DNA of 64,000 nt, taken from the NCBI GenBank assembly GCA_048595745.1, contig CP184361.1; one strand, written 5' to 3'. The position numbers and the translations under genes are program-made. The DNA comes from Aquipseudomonas alcaligenes_A. Lineage in GTDB: Bacteria > Pseudomonadota > Gammaproteobacteria > Pseudomonadales > Pseudomonadaceae. How positions within the stretch are numbered: the stretch's first letter is position 1; the number at the start of each line of letters is the position of its first letter. Below the pieces are notes generated by a model that was given only the letters and a program-made list of their open reading frames with translations, had not been told where the DNA came from and searched no databases. Of the stretch, positions 44,112 through 54,542 are shown in pieces.

Positions 44112-44137
44112 AAAAAAGCCCCGCCAGTGCGGGGCTT
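44112..44137 (-). terminator. Terminator of cysNC, inverted copy of the zapG terminator
   Basis: On the minus strand: AAGCCCCGC, loop ACTG, GCGGGGCTT and six T, identical to the zapG terminator over the whole hairpin and T tract. It lies 17 bases past the cysNC stop. Confidence 0.92.
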
Positions 44138-44153
44138 ATTCGATCCGGCAGGC

Positions 44154-46052
44154 TTAGATGGCGCCGCGACTGCGCAGCAGATCGAGCACCTGCTTGACGC
44201 CCTCCTCAACCGACACAGCCTGGGTGTCGATCACCAGATCGGCATCCAGCGGGATGTCGTAGGGGAAGGACTCGCCCGGAATGTTGTCGCCACCGGCGGC
44301 ATACAGACCTTGCGGATCGCGCTCGCGGCACACGGCCGGCGAAGCCTGGACGTAGACGGTGAGCAGACGCTCGCTGCCAATCAGCGCCTTGGCCTGCTCG
44401 CGGCCTTCGGCATCCGGCGCCACAAAGGCGGCCAGGGTCAGCAGGCCGGCTTCGTTGAACTGACGCGCCACGTGCGCCGCACGCCGCCAGTTTTCGGTGC
44501 GCCCGGCACGGTCCTGCGGCAGGCCCTTGTTCAGGTCATGACGCAGGTTCTGGCCATCCAGCACGTACACGGCGCGCCCCATGTCGAACAGCTTGCGCTC
44601 CACGGCATAGGCCAGGGTGCTCTTGCCGGCGCCGGAGAGGCCCGAGAACAGCACGGTGGCCGGCTGCTGACCGAAGCGGGTAGCACGCTCCTCGGTGGAG
44701 ACGTGGGCCAGCTTGCCGTGGTGGCCGCCGCCCTGAGCACCAACCGGATCGGCAATGATCATGCCTGCACCGACGGTGCCGTTGGTCAGGCGGTCAATGA
44801 CGATGAAGGCACCGGTGGTGCGGTTGTGCTCGTAGCCATCGAGGGCAATCGGCGCATCCAGAGCGACCTTGACCCGGCCAATCTCGTTCAGCTGCAGGCT
44901 GCTGGCCGGCCCCTGTTCCAGGGTGTTGACGTCGACACGGTGAACGATGCTCGGGATCGAGCCCGGCACGTAGCTGGTGGCGCGCTTGATGTCGTATTTC
45001 TTGCCCGGCAGCATCGGCTCCTCAGCCATCCACACCAGCATGGCGTCGAAGCTGTCGGTGACCAGCGGACGGTTGTCGGCATGCACCAGCATGTCGCCGC
45101 GCGACACGTCGATCTCGTCTTCCAGAGTCAGGGTGACGGCCTGGCCCGGACCGGCCTGCTCCAGCTCACCCTCGAAGGTGACGATAGACTTGACCTTGCT
45201 GCCCTTGCCCGACGGCAGGGCCACGACTTCGTCGCCCTTGCGCACGATACCGCTAGCCAGGGTACCGGCGAAGCCACGGAAGTTCAGGTTCGGACGGTTG
45301 ACGTACTGCACCGGGAAGCGCAGGTCGTCGAAGTTGCGGTCGCCGGCGACTTCCACGGTTTCGAGGATTTCCATCAGCGACTGACCGGTGTACCAGGGCG
45401 ACTGCTCGCTCTTGTTCACCACGTTGTCGCCCTTGAGCGCGGACATCGGCACGAAGTGCAGCGAGGTCGGCTTGAGCGCGATACCTTCGGCGAACTTCAG
45501 GTAATCAGCCTTGATCTGCTCGAACACGCCCTGATCGAAGCCCTTGAGGTCCATCTTGTTGATGGCCACCACGATGTGCTTGATGCCCAGCAGGCTGGCG
45601 ATGAAGCTGTGGCGCTTGGTCTGGGTCTGCACACCATAACGCGCGTCGATCAGGATGATCGCCAGGTCGCAGGTGGAGGCACCGGTCGCCATGTTGCGGG
45701 TGTACTGCTCATGGCCGGGGGTATCGGCAATGATGAACTTGCGCTTGGCGGTACTGAAGTAGCGGTACGCCACGTCGATGGTGATGCCCTGCTCGCGTTC
45801 GGCCTGCAGACCGTCCACCAGCAGCGCCAGGTCCACTTCGTCACCGGTGGTGCCGACCTTCTTGGAGTCCTTGGTGATGGCTTCCAGATGGTCTTCATAG
45901 ATCATCTTGGTGTCGTGCAGCAGGCGCCCGATCAGGGTGCTCTTGCCGTCATCGACGTTGCCGCAGGTGAGGAAGCGCAGCAGCTCTTTGCGTTCGTGCT
46001 GAGCCAGGTAGGCAACGATGTCCTGGCTGATCAGATCGGATTGATGGCTCAT
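44154..46052 (-). CDS. cysNC: Bifunctional sulfate adenylyltransferase subunit 1 / adenylylsulfate kinase CysNC
   Basis: 632 aa fusion. The CysN half (1 to about 430) is an EF-Tu-like GTPase with G1 GNVDDGKSTLIGRLL, ADTPGHEQYTRNM and NKMDLK; it couples GTP hydrolysis to APS formation by CysD. The CysC half (about 455-632) is the APS kinase with P-loop GLSGAGKSTLA and makes PAPS. The fusion is known in pseudomonads and rhizobia (NodQ-like). It follows cysD by 12 bases. Confidence 0.97.
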   Translation of the reverse strand: MSHQSDLISQDIVAYLAQHERKELLRFLTCGNVDDGKSTLIGRLLHDTKMIYEDHLEAITKDSKKVGTTGDEVDLALLVDGLQAEREQGITIDVAYRYFSTAKRKFIIADTPGHEQYTRNMATGASTCDLAIILIDARYGVQTQTKRHSFIASLLGIKHIVVAINKMDLKGFDQGVFEQIKADYLKFAEGIALKPTSLHFVPMSALKGDNVVNKSEQSPWYTGQSLMEILETVEVAGDRNFDDLRFPVQYVNRPNLNFRGFAGTLASGIVRKGDEVVALPSGKGSKVKSIVTFEGELEQAGPGQAVTLTLEDEIDVSRGDMLVHADNRPLVTDSFDAMLVWMAEEPMLPGKKYDIKRATSYVPGSIPSIVHRVDVNTLEQGPASSLQLNEIGRVKVALDAPIALDGYEHNRTTGAFIVIDRLTNGTVGAGMIIADPVGAQGGGHHGKLAHVSTEERATRFGQQPATVLFSGLSGAGKSTLAYAVERKLFDMGRAVYVLDGQNLRHDLNKGLPQDRAGRTENWRRAAHVARQFNEAGLLTLAAFVAPDAEGREQAKALIGSERLLTVYVQASPAVCRERDPQGLYAAGGDNIPGESFPYDIPLDADLVIDTQAVSVEEGVKQVLDLLRSRGAI

Positions 46053-46064
46053 GATGCGGAATCC

Positions 46065-46982
46065 TTAGAAGTAGCCCTGACGTTTCTTTTCTTCCATCGA
46101 GCCGGCCTGGTCGTGGTCGATGACCCGCCCCTGGCGCTCGCTGGTCTTGGTCAGGAGCATTTCCTGGATGATGTCGGTCAGCGTGGTCGCCGTGGACTCC
46201 ACCGCGCCGGTCAGCGGGTAGCAGCCGAGGGTACGGAAACGCACCATCTTCTTGGTGATCCGGGCTTTCTCTTCGTCCGTGAGGTGCTCGAGGATACGAT
46301 CGTCGTCGATCATGATCAGCGTGCCGTTCTTCTCGATCACTTCGCGCTCGGCGGCGAAGTACAGCGGCACGATCGGGATCTGTTCCAGATAGATGTACTG
46401 CCAGATGTCCAGCTCGGTCCAGTTGGACAGCGGGAAGACGCGGATCGACTCGCCCTTCTTCACCTTGCCGTTGTACACGTTCCACAGCTCGGGACGCTGG
46501 TTCTTCGGGTCCCAGCGGTGCTTGCTGTCGCGGAAGGAATACACGCGCTCCTTGGCGCGGGACTTCTCTTCATCGCGGCGGGCGCCACCGAAGGCGGCGT
46601 CAAAGCCGTACTTGTCCAGCGCCTGCTTGAGGCCCTCGGTCTTCATCACGTCGGTGTGCTTGGCACTGCCGTAGGTGAAAGGATTCATGTCCTGCGCCAC
46701 ACCATCGGGGTTGATGTGGGTAATCAGTTCCAGCCCCATTTCCTCGACCATCTTGGCACGGAAACGGTACATCTCCTGGAATTTCCAGCGGGTATCCACG
46801 TGCAGCACCGGAAACGGCAGCTTGCCGGGGAAGAACGCCTTGCGCGCCAGATGCAGCATCACGGCGGAATCCTTGCCGATGGAGTACAGCATCACCGGGT
46901 TGTCGAACTCGGCGGCCACTTCACGAATGATGTGGATACTTTCCGCCTCGAGCTGTTTCAGGTGCGTCAGTTTGTCGAGCAT
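46065..46982 (-). CDS. cysD: Sulfate adenylyltransferase subunit 2 CysD
   Basis: 305 aa PP-loop enzyme of sulfate activation. The N-type ATP pyrophosphatase motif is YSIGKDSAVML, and the C-terminal MVRFRTLGCYPLTGAVES is conserved. First gene of the cysD-cysNC operon. The 175-bp upstream gap holds a short perfect inverted repeat (47072-47088) that may be an operator. Confidence 0.97.
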   Translation of the reverse strand: MLDKLTHLKQLEAESIHIIREVAAEFDNPVMLYSIGKDSAVMLHLARKAFFPGKLPFPVLHVDTRWKFQEMYRFRAKMVEEMGLELITHINPDGVAQDMNPFTYGSAKHTDVMKTEGLKQALDKYGFDAAFGGARRDEEKSRAKERVYSFRDSKHRWDPKNQRPELWNVYNGKVKKGESIRVFPLSNWTELDIWQYIYLEQIPIVPLYFAAEREVIEKNGTLIMIDDDRILEHLTDEEKARITKKMVRFRTLGCYPLTGAVESTATTLTDIIQEMLLTKTSERQGRVIDHDQAGSMEEKKRQGYF

Positions 46983-47071
46983 GGCTATTCACGAATCAGG
47001 AATGGACGGCCGGCGGGCCGTGGACGAGGGCGCACTCTAGCACAGCACCCTATTCTATTGAGGAGGCCTTT

Positions 47072-47088
47072 TAGATCGAAACGATCTA
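47072..47088. promoter_or_regulatory. Inverted repeat upstream of cysD, operator candidate
   Basis: TAGATCG-AAA-CGATCTA, a perfect 7-bp inverted repeat, 90 bases upstream of the cysD ATG in an otherwise AT-richer patch. There is no T-run, so it is not a terminator for the upstream Nif3-family gene; a regulator site is more plausible. I cannot match it to the degenerate CysB consensus. Confidence 0.4.
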
Positions 47089-47157
47089 GATTTATGCCCA
47101 AAAATCAGCGCCTTCCGGGCCTGGCAGGACCGCCACAGCCAGGCTGCGCAAGAGCCC

Positions 47158-47916
47158 TCAGACGGGGTTCGGGCAGTCGATGAACAGATGCTCGATGGCG
47201 AAGCGCCGCGCCAGGTAGTCACCCAGAGCCTGCACGCCGTAGCGCTCGGTAGCGTGATGGCCGGCAGCGATGAAGCTGACGCCGTTCTCGCGGGCGCTGT
47301 GGAAAGTCTGCTCGGAGGCCTCGCCGGTGAGGAACAGATCGACCCCGGCAGCGATGGCATCGTCGATATAGCCCTGACCGCCCCCGGTGCACCAACCGAT
47401 GCGCCGCACCATGCCCGCACCTTCCACCAGCAGCGGCTCGCGCCCCAGCACCTCCTGCACCCGACGGGCGAAATCGCGGGCGGTCATGGGCTCGGCCAGC
47501 GAGCCGAGCAGGCCGACCACCTTGGGATTGTCCGGATCGAGCGGCCCTTCCACGGTAATCTCCAGCTGCCGCGCCAGCTGCACGTTGTTGCCGACTTCCG
47601 GGTGCAGGTCCAGCGGCAGGTGGTAGGCCAGCAGGCTGATGTCGTGACCCAGCAGGGTCTGCAGCCGGCGCCGCTTCATACCGGTGACGCGCGCATCCTC
47701 ACCCTTCCAGAAGTAGCCGTGATGCACCAGCACCACGTCGGCCTCGGCCTCCACCGCGGCGTCCAGCAACGCCTGGCTGGCGGTCACGCCACTGATGATG
47801 CGGCGGACCTGCGGTCGCCCCTCGACCTGCAGGCCATTGGGGCAGTAGTCGGCGATGCGGGCGGCATTGAGAAAGCGGTCAGCTTCCTCCACCAGGGTGC
47901 TCAGGGCGATGGCCAT
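47158..47916 (-). CDS. Nif3-like dinuclear metal centre protein (YbgI family)
   Basis: 252 aa. Metal ligands are visible in VLVHHGYFWKGED and AAGHHATERYG, and DLFLTGEASEQTFHSARENGVSF is conserved. The family forms hexameric toroids with a dimetal site. GTP cyclohydrolase I type 2 annotation is common but biochemical function is poorly supported, so I give none. It diverges from algW across 114 bases. Confidence 0.93.
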   Translation of the reverse strand: MAIALSTLVEEADRFLNAARIADYCPNGLQVEGRPQVRRIISGVTASQALLDAAVEAEADVVLVHHGYFWKGEDARVTGMKRRRLQTLLGHDISLLAYHLPLDLHPEVGNNVQLARQLEITVEGPLDPDNPKVVGLLGSLAEPMTARDFARRVQEVLGREPLLVEGAGMVRRIGWCTGGGQGYIDDAIAAGVDLFLTGEASEQTFHSARENGVSFIAAGHHATERYGVQALGDYLARRFAIEHLFIDCPNPV

Positions 47917-47970
47917 GGGAATTCCTCGTCAAACTGTTGCCGGTGCTGCCCTTACTGCCGGCCGCACCTC

Positions 47971-47976
47971 TATAAT
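47971..47976 (+). promoter_or_regulatory. Candidate -10 box for algW
   Basis: Perfect TATAAT, 55 bases upstream of the algW ATG, without an evident -35 hexamer. Confidence 0.45.
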
Positions 47977-48030
47977 GCCGCCACCTTAAGGGCCGCCTCG
48001 GGCCCTCGCAACCCTCAGGATTTCTCATCG

Positions 48031-49179
<1,149 letters not shown>

Positions 49180-49180
49180 A

Positions 49181-49207
49181 AAAGGCGCCCCGCGGGGCGC
49201 CTTTTTT
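49181..49207. terminator. Bidirectional terminator between algW and hisC
   Basis: GGCGCCCC (49184-49191) and GGGGCGCC (49194-49201), A-run before and six T after. Confidence 0.93.
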
Positions 49208-49221
49208 GTTTCCGGCCCGAC

Positions 49222-50277
49222 TCAGAGCAACGAGCTCAGGGCGTCCAGCAAGGCCTGATTCTGCTCCGGCGCACCGATGGTGATGCGCAGGAACTGGGCG
49301 ATGCGCGCCTGCTTGAAGTGGCGCACGATCACGCCCTGCTCGCGCAGGCCGGCGGCCAGCGTGGCGGCATCGCGCTGCGGATGGCGGGCGAAGACAAAGT
49401 TGGCCGCCGAGGGCAGCACCTCGAAACCGTGGGCCTGCAAGCCGGCAACCACCACCTCGCGACTGTCGATCACTTGCCGACAGGTAGCGCGGAAATAGTC
49501 TTCGTCCTCGAAGGCCGCCGCCGCGCCGACAATGGCCATGCGATCCAGCGGATAGGAGTTGAAGCTGTTCTTGATCCGCTCCAGCGCCTCGATGAGGTCC
49601 GGGTGGCCGACCGCAATACCGACCCGCAGGCCCGCCAGCGAGCGCGACTTGGACAGGGTCTGGGTCACCAGCAGGTTCGGGTACTTGTGTACCAGCTTGA
49701 TCGCCGTCTCGCCGCCGAAGTCGATATAGGCCTCGTCGACCAGCACCACGCTGTCCGGGCTGCCCTGCAGGATGCGCTCGATGGCGTCGAGCGGCAGCAG
49801 GCAGCCGGTCGGCGCGTTGGGGTTGGGGAAGATGATGCCGCCGTTCGGCCGCGCATAGTCTTCGGGACGGATCTGGAACTGCTCGTCCAGCGCCAGCGCT
49901 TCATGCTGGATGCCGTACAGGCCGCAGTAGACCGGGTAGAAGCTGTAGGTCACGTCCGGGAACAGCAGCGGCTTGCCGTGCTGGAACAGGCCATGGAAGG
50001 CGTGCGCCAGCACCTCGTCGGAGCCATTGCCGACGAACACCTCGGCGGTGCTCACGCCGTAATAATCGGCCACGGCCTGCTTGAGGCGATCGCTGTTGGG
50101 GTCCGGGTACAGGCGCAGGCTGTCGCCCAGTTCGGCCTGCATGGCGGCGATCGCCTTGGGCGACGGACCATAGGGGTTCTCGTTGGTGTTGAGCTTGACC
50201 AGCTTGGCCAGTTTCGGCTGCTCACCCGGCACGTAGGGCACCAGGTCCTTGACGAAGGGGCTCCAGAACTTGCTCAT
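49222..50277 (-). CDS. hisC: Histidinol-phosphate aminotransferase
   Basis: 351 aa PLP-dependent fold type I aminotransferase of histidine biosynthesis. LNTNENPYGPSP is at the N-terminus, and the PLP lysine lies in TQTLSKSRSLAGLRVG. ATG 50277 (MSKFWSPFVKDLVPYVPGEQP) matches family starts, and AGAAGGGCAG lies upstream. It is separated from hisD by 113 bases that contain a palindromic repeat. Confidence 0.97.
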   Translation of the reverse strand: MSKFWSPFVKDLVPYVPGEQPKLAKLVKLNTNENPYGPSPKAIAAMQAELGDSLRLYPDPNSDRLKQAVADYYGVSTAEVFVGNGSDEVLAHAFHGLFQHGKPLLFPDVTYSFYPVYCGLYGIQHEALALDEQFQIRPEDYARPNGGIIFPNPNAPTGCLLPLDAIERILQGSPDSVVLVDEAYIDFGGETAIKLVHKYPNLLVTQTLSKSRSLAGLRVGIAVGHPDLIEALERIKNSFNSYPLDRMAIVGAAAAFEDEDYFRATCRQVIDSREVVVAGLQAHGFEVLPSAANFVFARHPQRDAATLAAGLREQGVIVRHFKQARIAQFLRITIGAPEQNQALLDALSSLL

Positions 50278-50309
50278 CTGCCCTTCTCTCCTCGATTTTC
50301 TCGGTTCGC

Positions 50310-50380
50310 GTAGGGTGGAAAACTGCGAAGCATTTTCCACCGAACAACACGGTGGACAAGCAAAGCGTTGTCCACCCTAC
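50310..50380. repeat. Palindromic GTAGGG element inside the his operon (copy 3)
   Basis: 71 bp beginning GTAGGGTGG and ending CCACCCTAC. It holds two side-by-side stems: GGTGGAAAA...TTTTCCACC (about 50313-50341) and GGTGGACAA...TTGTCCACC (about 50351-50376). The outer ends are exact reverse complements over nine bases. It occupies most of the 113-bp hisD-hisC gap. Confidence 0.85.
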
Positions 50381-50390
50381 AAAACAGCCA

Positions 50391-51701
50391 TCAAGGCTTG
50401 ATGCGGTACTCGGCGCTGCGCGCGTGGGCGGTCAGCGATTCGCCACGGGCCAGCACGGAGGCGACCTTGCCCAGCTCGGAGGCACCTTCGGCCGAGCAGT
50501 GGATGATCGACGAGCGCTTCTGGAAGTCGTACACGCCCAGCGGCGAGGAGAAGCGCGCGGTACCGGAGGTCGGCAGCACGTGGTTGGGGCCGGCGCAGTA
50601 GTCGCCCAGCGCTTCTGCCGTATAGCGGCCCATGAAGATGGCGCCGGCGTGGCGAATCTGCGGCAGGTACTGCTCGGGGTTTTCCACCGACAGCTCCAGG
50701 TGCTCCGGCGCGATGCGGTTGGCCACTTCGATGGCCTGCGCCATGTCGGCGACCTGGATCAGCGCGCCACGCCCCTCCAGCGAGGTACGCGCGATGGTCT
50801 CACGCTCCAGGGTCGGCAGCAGACGGGCGATGCTCTCGGCCACGCGGTCGAGGAAGGCGGCGTCCGGGCTGACCAGGATGGACTGCGCATCCTCGTCGTG
50901 CTCGGCCTGGGAGAACAGGTCCATGGCAATCCAGTCCGGATCGGTCTGGCCGTCACAGACCACGAGGATTTCCGAAGGACCGGCGATCATGTCGATGCCG
51001 ACCTTGCCGAATACATGGCGCTTGGCGGTGGCGACATAGATGTTGCCCGGGCCGACGATCTTGTCTACCGGCGGCACGCTCTCGGTACCGTAGGCCAGCG
51101 CGGCCACGGCCTGGGCGCCGCCGATGGTGAACACGCGGTCGACCCCGGCCACGCAGGCGGCAGCGAGGACGATCTCGTTGATCTCGCCGCGCGGGGTCGG
51201 CACCACCATCACCACTTCCGGCACGCCGGCGACCTTGGCCGGGATGGCATTCATCAGCACCGACGAGGGGTAGGACGCCTTGCCGCCCGGCACATAGAGG
51301 CCGGCGCGGTCCAGCGGGGTGACCTTCTGGCCCAGCACGGTGCCGTCAGCCTCGGTGTAGGTCCAGGAGTCCTGGCGCTGGCGCTCGTGGTACAGGCGCA
51401 CGCGCTCGGCGGCCTTTTCCAGGGCAACGCGCTGTTCGGCGCTGATGCGGGTCAGGGCCAGTTCCAGACGCTCGCGCGGCAGGATCAGCTCGGCCATGGA
51501 CTGTGCCTCGACGCCGTCGAAACGCTGGGTGAATTCGACCACGGCGGCGTCGCCACGCTCGCGCACGGCCTGGATGATGTCCAGCACACGCTGGTTGACC
51601 GCGTCGTCCGACACGCTTTCCCAGCTCAGCAGATGATCCAGATGACGCGCAAAGTCCTGGTCAGCGGCATTGAGTCGGCGGATGGCGGTAGGAGCGGTCA
51701 T
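50391..51701 (-). CDS. hisD: Histidinol dehydrogenase
   Basis: 436 aa zinc- and NAD-dependent enzyme making the last two oxidations to histidine. VPGGKASYPSSVLMNAIPAKVAGV, GSTARF-like TSGTARFSSPLGVYDF and QAEHDEDAQSILVS are conserved. ATG 51701 has AAGAGG six bases upstream; an in-frame TTG at 51722 is less likely. It is 182 bases downstream of hisG, an unusually long gap filled with hairpins. Confidence 0.97.
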   Translation of the reverse strand: MTAPTAIRRLNAADQDFARHLDHLLSWESVSDDAVNQRVLDIIQAVRERGDAAVVEFTQRFDGVEAQSMAELILPRERLELALTRISAEQRVALEKAAERVRLYHERQRQDSWTYTEADGTVLGQKVTPLDRAGLYVPGGKASYPSSVLMNAIPAKVAGVPEVVMVVPTPRGEINEIVLAAACVAGVDRVFTIGGAQAVAALAYGTESVPPVDKIVGPGNIYVATAKRHVFGKVGIDMIAGPSEILVVCDGQTDPDWIAMDLFSQAEHDEDAQSILVSPDAAFLDRVAESIARLLPTLERETIARTSLEGRGALIQVADMAQAIEVANRIAPEHLELSVENPEQYLPQIRHAGAIFMGRYTAEALGDYCAGPNHVLPTSGTARFSSPLGVYDFQKRSSIIHCSAEGASELGKVASVLARGESLTAHARSAEYRIKP

Positions 51702-51798
51702 AGCGGGCCTCTTAATTGGCAAATCCTCGGGCGTCGCTAGGCTACCAAGCCCACCGTATGGACGCCCGAGAAAAGTGGCTATGACACGGATAGGCAGA

Positions 51799-51883
51799 CG
51801 CGACCGATGGTCGCGCCGATGGTATTAGCGTCGGTGGTCGAAAAATGCTCGTGCATTTTCGACATTCCCGCCATCCCTGGCGG
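51799..51883. repeat. Three tandem hairpins between hisG and hisD
   Basis: Within 85 bases: CGCGACC-GAT-GGTCGCG (51799-51815); GTCGAAAAATGC pairing with GCATTTTCGAC across 51837-51863 with one bulged base; and CCGCCA-TCCC-TGGCGG (51868-51883), which ends at the hisG stop. None has the T-tract of a terminator in the hisG direction. The arrangement resembles REP/BIME-type elements. Confidence 0.75.
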
Positions 51884-52510
51884 TCATCGGGATTCGACCG
51901 CGCTGCGCAGGGTCTCGATCAGCGCCTGGATGCGGCCATGCTGCATCTTCATCGACGCCTTGTTGACGATCAGCCGCGAGCTGATGTGGGCGATCAGTTC
52001 CTGCGGCTCCAGACCGTTGGCTCGCAGGGTGTTACCGGTGTCGACCACGTCGATGATCTTGTCGGCCAGGCCGACCAGCGGTGCCAGCTCCATGGAACCG
52101 TACAGCTTGATGATGTCGACCTGACGCCCCTGCTCGGCGTAGTAGCGCTTGGCTACGTTGACGAACTTGGTGGCCACGCGCAGGCGCCCTTTCGGCTCCG
52201 GCGCGCCGACCTTGCCGGCGGTCATCAGCTTGCAGTTGGCGATCTGCAGGTCCAGCGGCTCGTACAGGCCCTGGCCGCCGTACTCCATCAGCACGTCCTT
52301 ACCGGCCACGCCGAGGTCGGCGGCGCCGTGCTCGACATAGGTCGGCACGTCGGTGGCGCGCACGATCAACAGCTGCACGTCATCCTGAGTGGTCGGGATG
52401 ATCAGCTTGCGGCTCTTTTCCGGATTCTCGGTCGGCTCGATGCCGGCTGCGGCGAGCAGCGGCAGGGTGTCGTCGAGAATGCGGCCCTTGGACAGCGCGA
52501 TGGTGAGCAT
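51884..52510 (-). CDS. hisG: ATP phosphoribosyltransferase, short form
   Basis: 208 aa catalytic subunit of the first step in histidine biosynthesis. It is the short form (no C-terminal ACT-like regulatory domain), so it should need HisZ, which is not in this window. Motifs: MLTIALSKGRILDDTLPLL, GAADLGVAGKDVLME and DIVDTGNTLRANGL-like DVVDTGNTLRANGLE. It follows murA by 87 bases. Confidence 0.97.
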   Translation of the reverse strand: MLTIALSKGRILDDTLPLLAAAGIEPTENPEKSRKLIIPTTQDDVQLLIVRATDVPTYVEHGAADLGVAGKDVLMEYGGQGLYEPLDLQIANCKLMTAGKVGAPEPKGRLRVATKFVNVAKRYYAEQGRQVDIIKLYGSMELAPLVGLADKIIDVVDTGNTLRANGLEPQELIAHISSRLIVNKASMKMQHGRIQALIETLRSAVESR

Positions 52511-52597
52511 TGCTAAAACCTAATCATGAGAAGCGCTTTTAATCGTCTGGTGCCAACGGGCCTGGGCCCGCCAGCACAGCGGTGAAGCAACCGACGA

Positions 52598-53863
<1,266 letters not shown>

Positions 53864-53876
53864 TCGGGTCTCGGGC

Positions 53877-54116
53877 TCAAGAACGCTCGGCCCAGGAGGC
53901 CTGGCTGAAGAATTTCATGGTCACGGCGTGGATGGCGCCACTGGCGATCCACTCGTTGAGGTGGGCATAGATCTGTTGCTGGCGCTTGACCGGGCTGAGC
54001 GCGGCCAGTTCGTCGCTGATCAGGTTCAGCTGGAAGTTGCAGCCTTCGCCTTCCACCTCGACACGGGTGTTGGGCAACTTGGCCTCAAGGAGGTTCTTAA
54101 CTTCTACGGCCTGCAT
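53877..54116 (-). CDS. ibaG: BolA family protein IbaG (YrbA)
   Basis: 79 aa. BolA fold with the conserved His in SGAIHAVTMKFF; BolA-type proteins with monothiol glutaredoxins handle iron-sulfur clusters, and IbaG is linked to acid tolerance. ATG 54116 (MQAVEVKNLLEAKLPN) is preferred over an in-frame start at 54137. It precedes murA, as in E. coli. Confidence 0.94.
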   Translation of the reverse strand: MQAVEVKNLLEAKLPNTRVEVEGEGCNFQLNLISDELAALSPVKRQQQIYAHLNEWIASGAIHAVTMKFFSQASWAERS

Positions 54117-54181
54117 GCTCAACCTCGATCGGCGCAAAAGAATTCATGGGCGGGCCAAGGCTCGCGGGTCGGCAATCATAC

Positions 54182-54222
54182 AAAAAAGCCCCCCGCCTGC
54201 GAAGCCCGGCAGACGGAGGGCT
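54182..54222 (-). terminator. Terminator of the mla operon
   Basis: 14-position stem (54187-54200 with 54209-54222), 12 pairs, followed by TTTTTT on the minus strand. It separates mlaB from ibaG, so ibaG-murA-his needs its own promoter or read-through. Confidence 0.8.
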
Positions 54223-54233
54223 CTGCTGCGGGG

Positions 54234-54542
54234 TCAGGCCGGCAGGTCGAGCAGCTCGTGCAGACCGGAAACCCGGGCGATGCCCTGCATGTCCTGCGGC
54301 AGTCCGCGCACCTTGAGGCTTTTGCCGGCGGCCCTGGCATCACGCATGAAAGCGAGCAGCAGGGACAAACCGACGCTGCTGGACTTCTCCACGGCGGCGC
54401 AATCGAGGACCAGGGCGCTGGCCGCACTGGCCGCGATCAGTTGCCGCCCCTGCTCACGCAGAGCCGGCCCGCTGCGATAGTCGAGCACACCGCTGAGCAG
54501 CAGCTCGCCGCCGGCACCCTGACGAATGGCGGTCTCGCTCAT
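54234..54542 (-). CDS. mlaB: STAS-domain protein MlaB
   Basis: 102 aa single STAS domain (VLDYRSGPALREQGRQLI, ALVLDCAAVEKSSSVGLSLLLAFM). It binds MlaF and stabilises the MlaFEDB phospholipid transporter on the cytoplasmic side. Overlaps mlaC by four bases. Weakly conserved protein; the call relies on operon position. Confidence 0.92.
   Translation of the reverse strand: MSETAIRQGAGGELLLSGVLDYRSGPALREQGRQLIAASAASALVLDCAAVEKSSSVGLSLLLAFMRDARAAGKSLKVRGLPQDMQGIARVSGLHELLDLPA

Noticed and set aside
44127..47183. Very long open frame on the plus strand opposite cysNC-cysD (over 1000 codons), and similar ones opposite secA (5334-8201), ftsQ-ddlB (11938-14313) and murD-mraY (17884-20322)
   Set aside because: High-GC codon bias leaves antisense frames open. 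Their translations are rich in His/Gln/Gly/Arg low-complexity sequence, match no family I recognise, and the sense strand carries unmistakable genes.
51799..51883. CRISPR-like or attenuator structure between hisG and hisD
   Set aside because: Stems are different from each other, not direct repeats with spacers, and there is no His-rich leader peptide or T-tract, so neither CRISPR nor a his attenuator fits.
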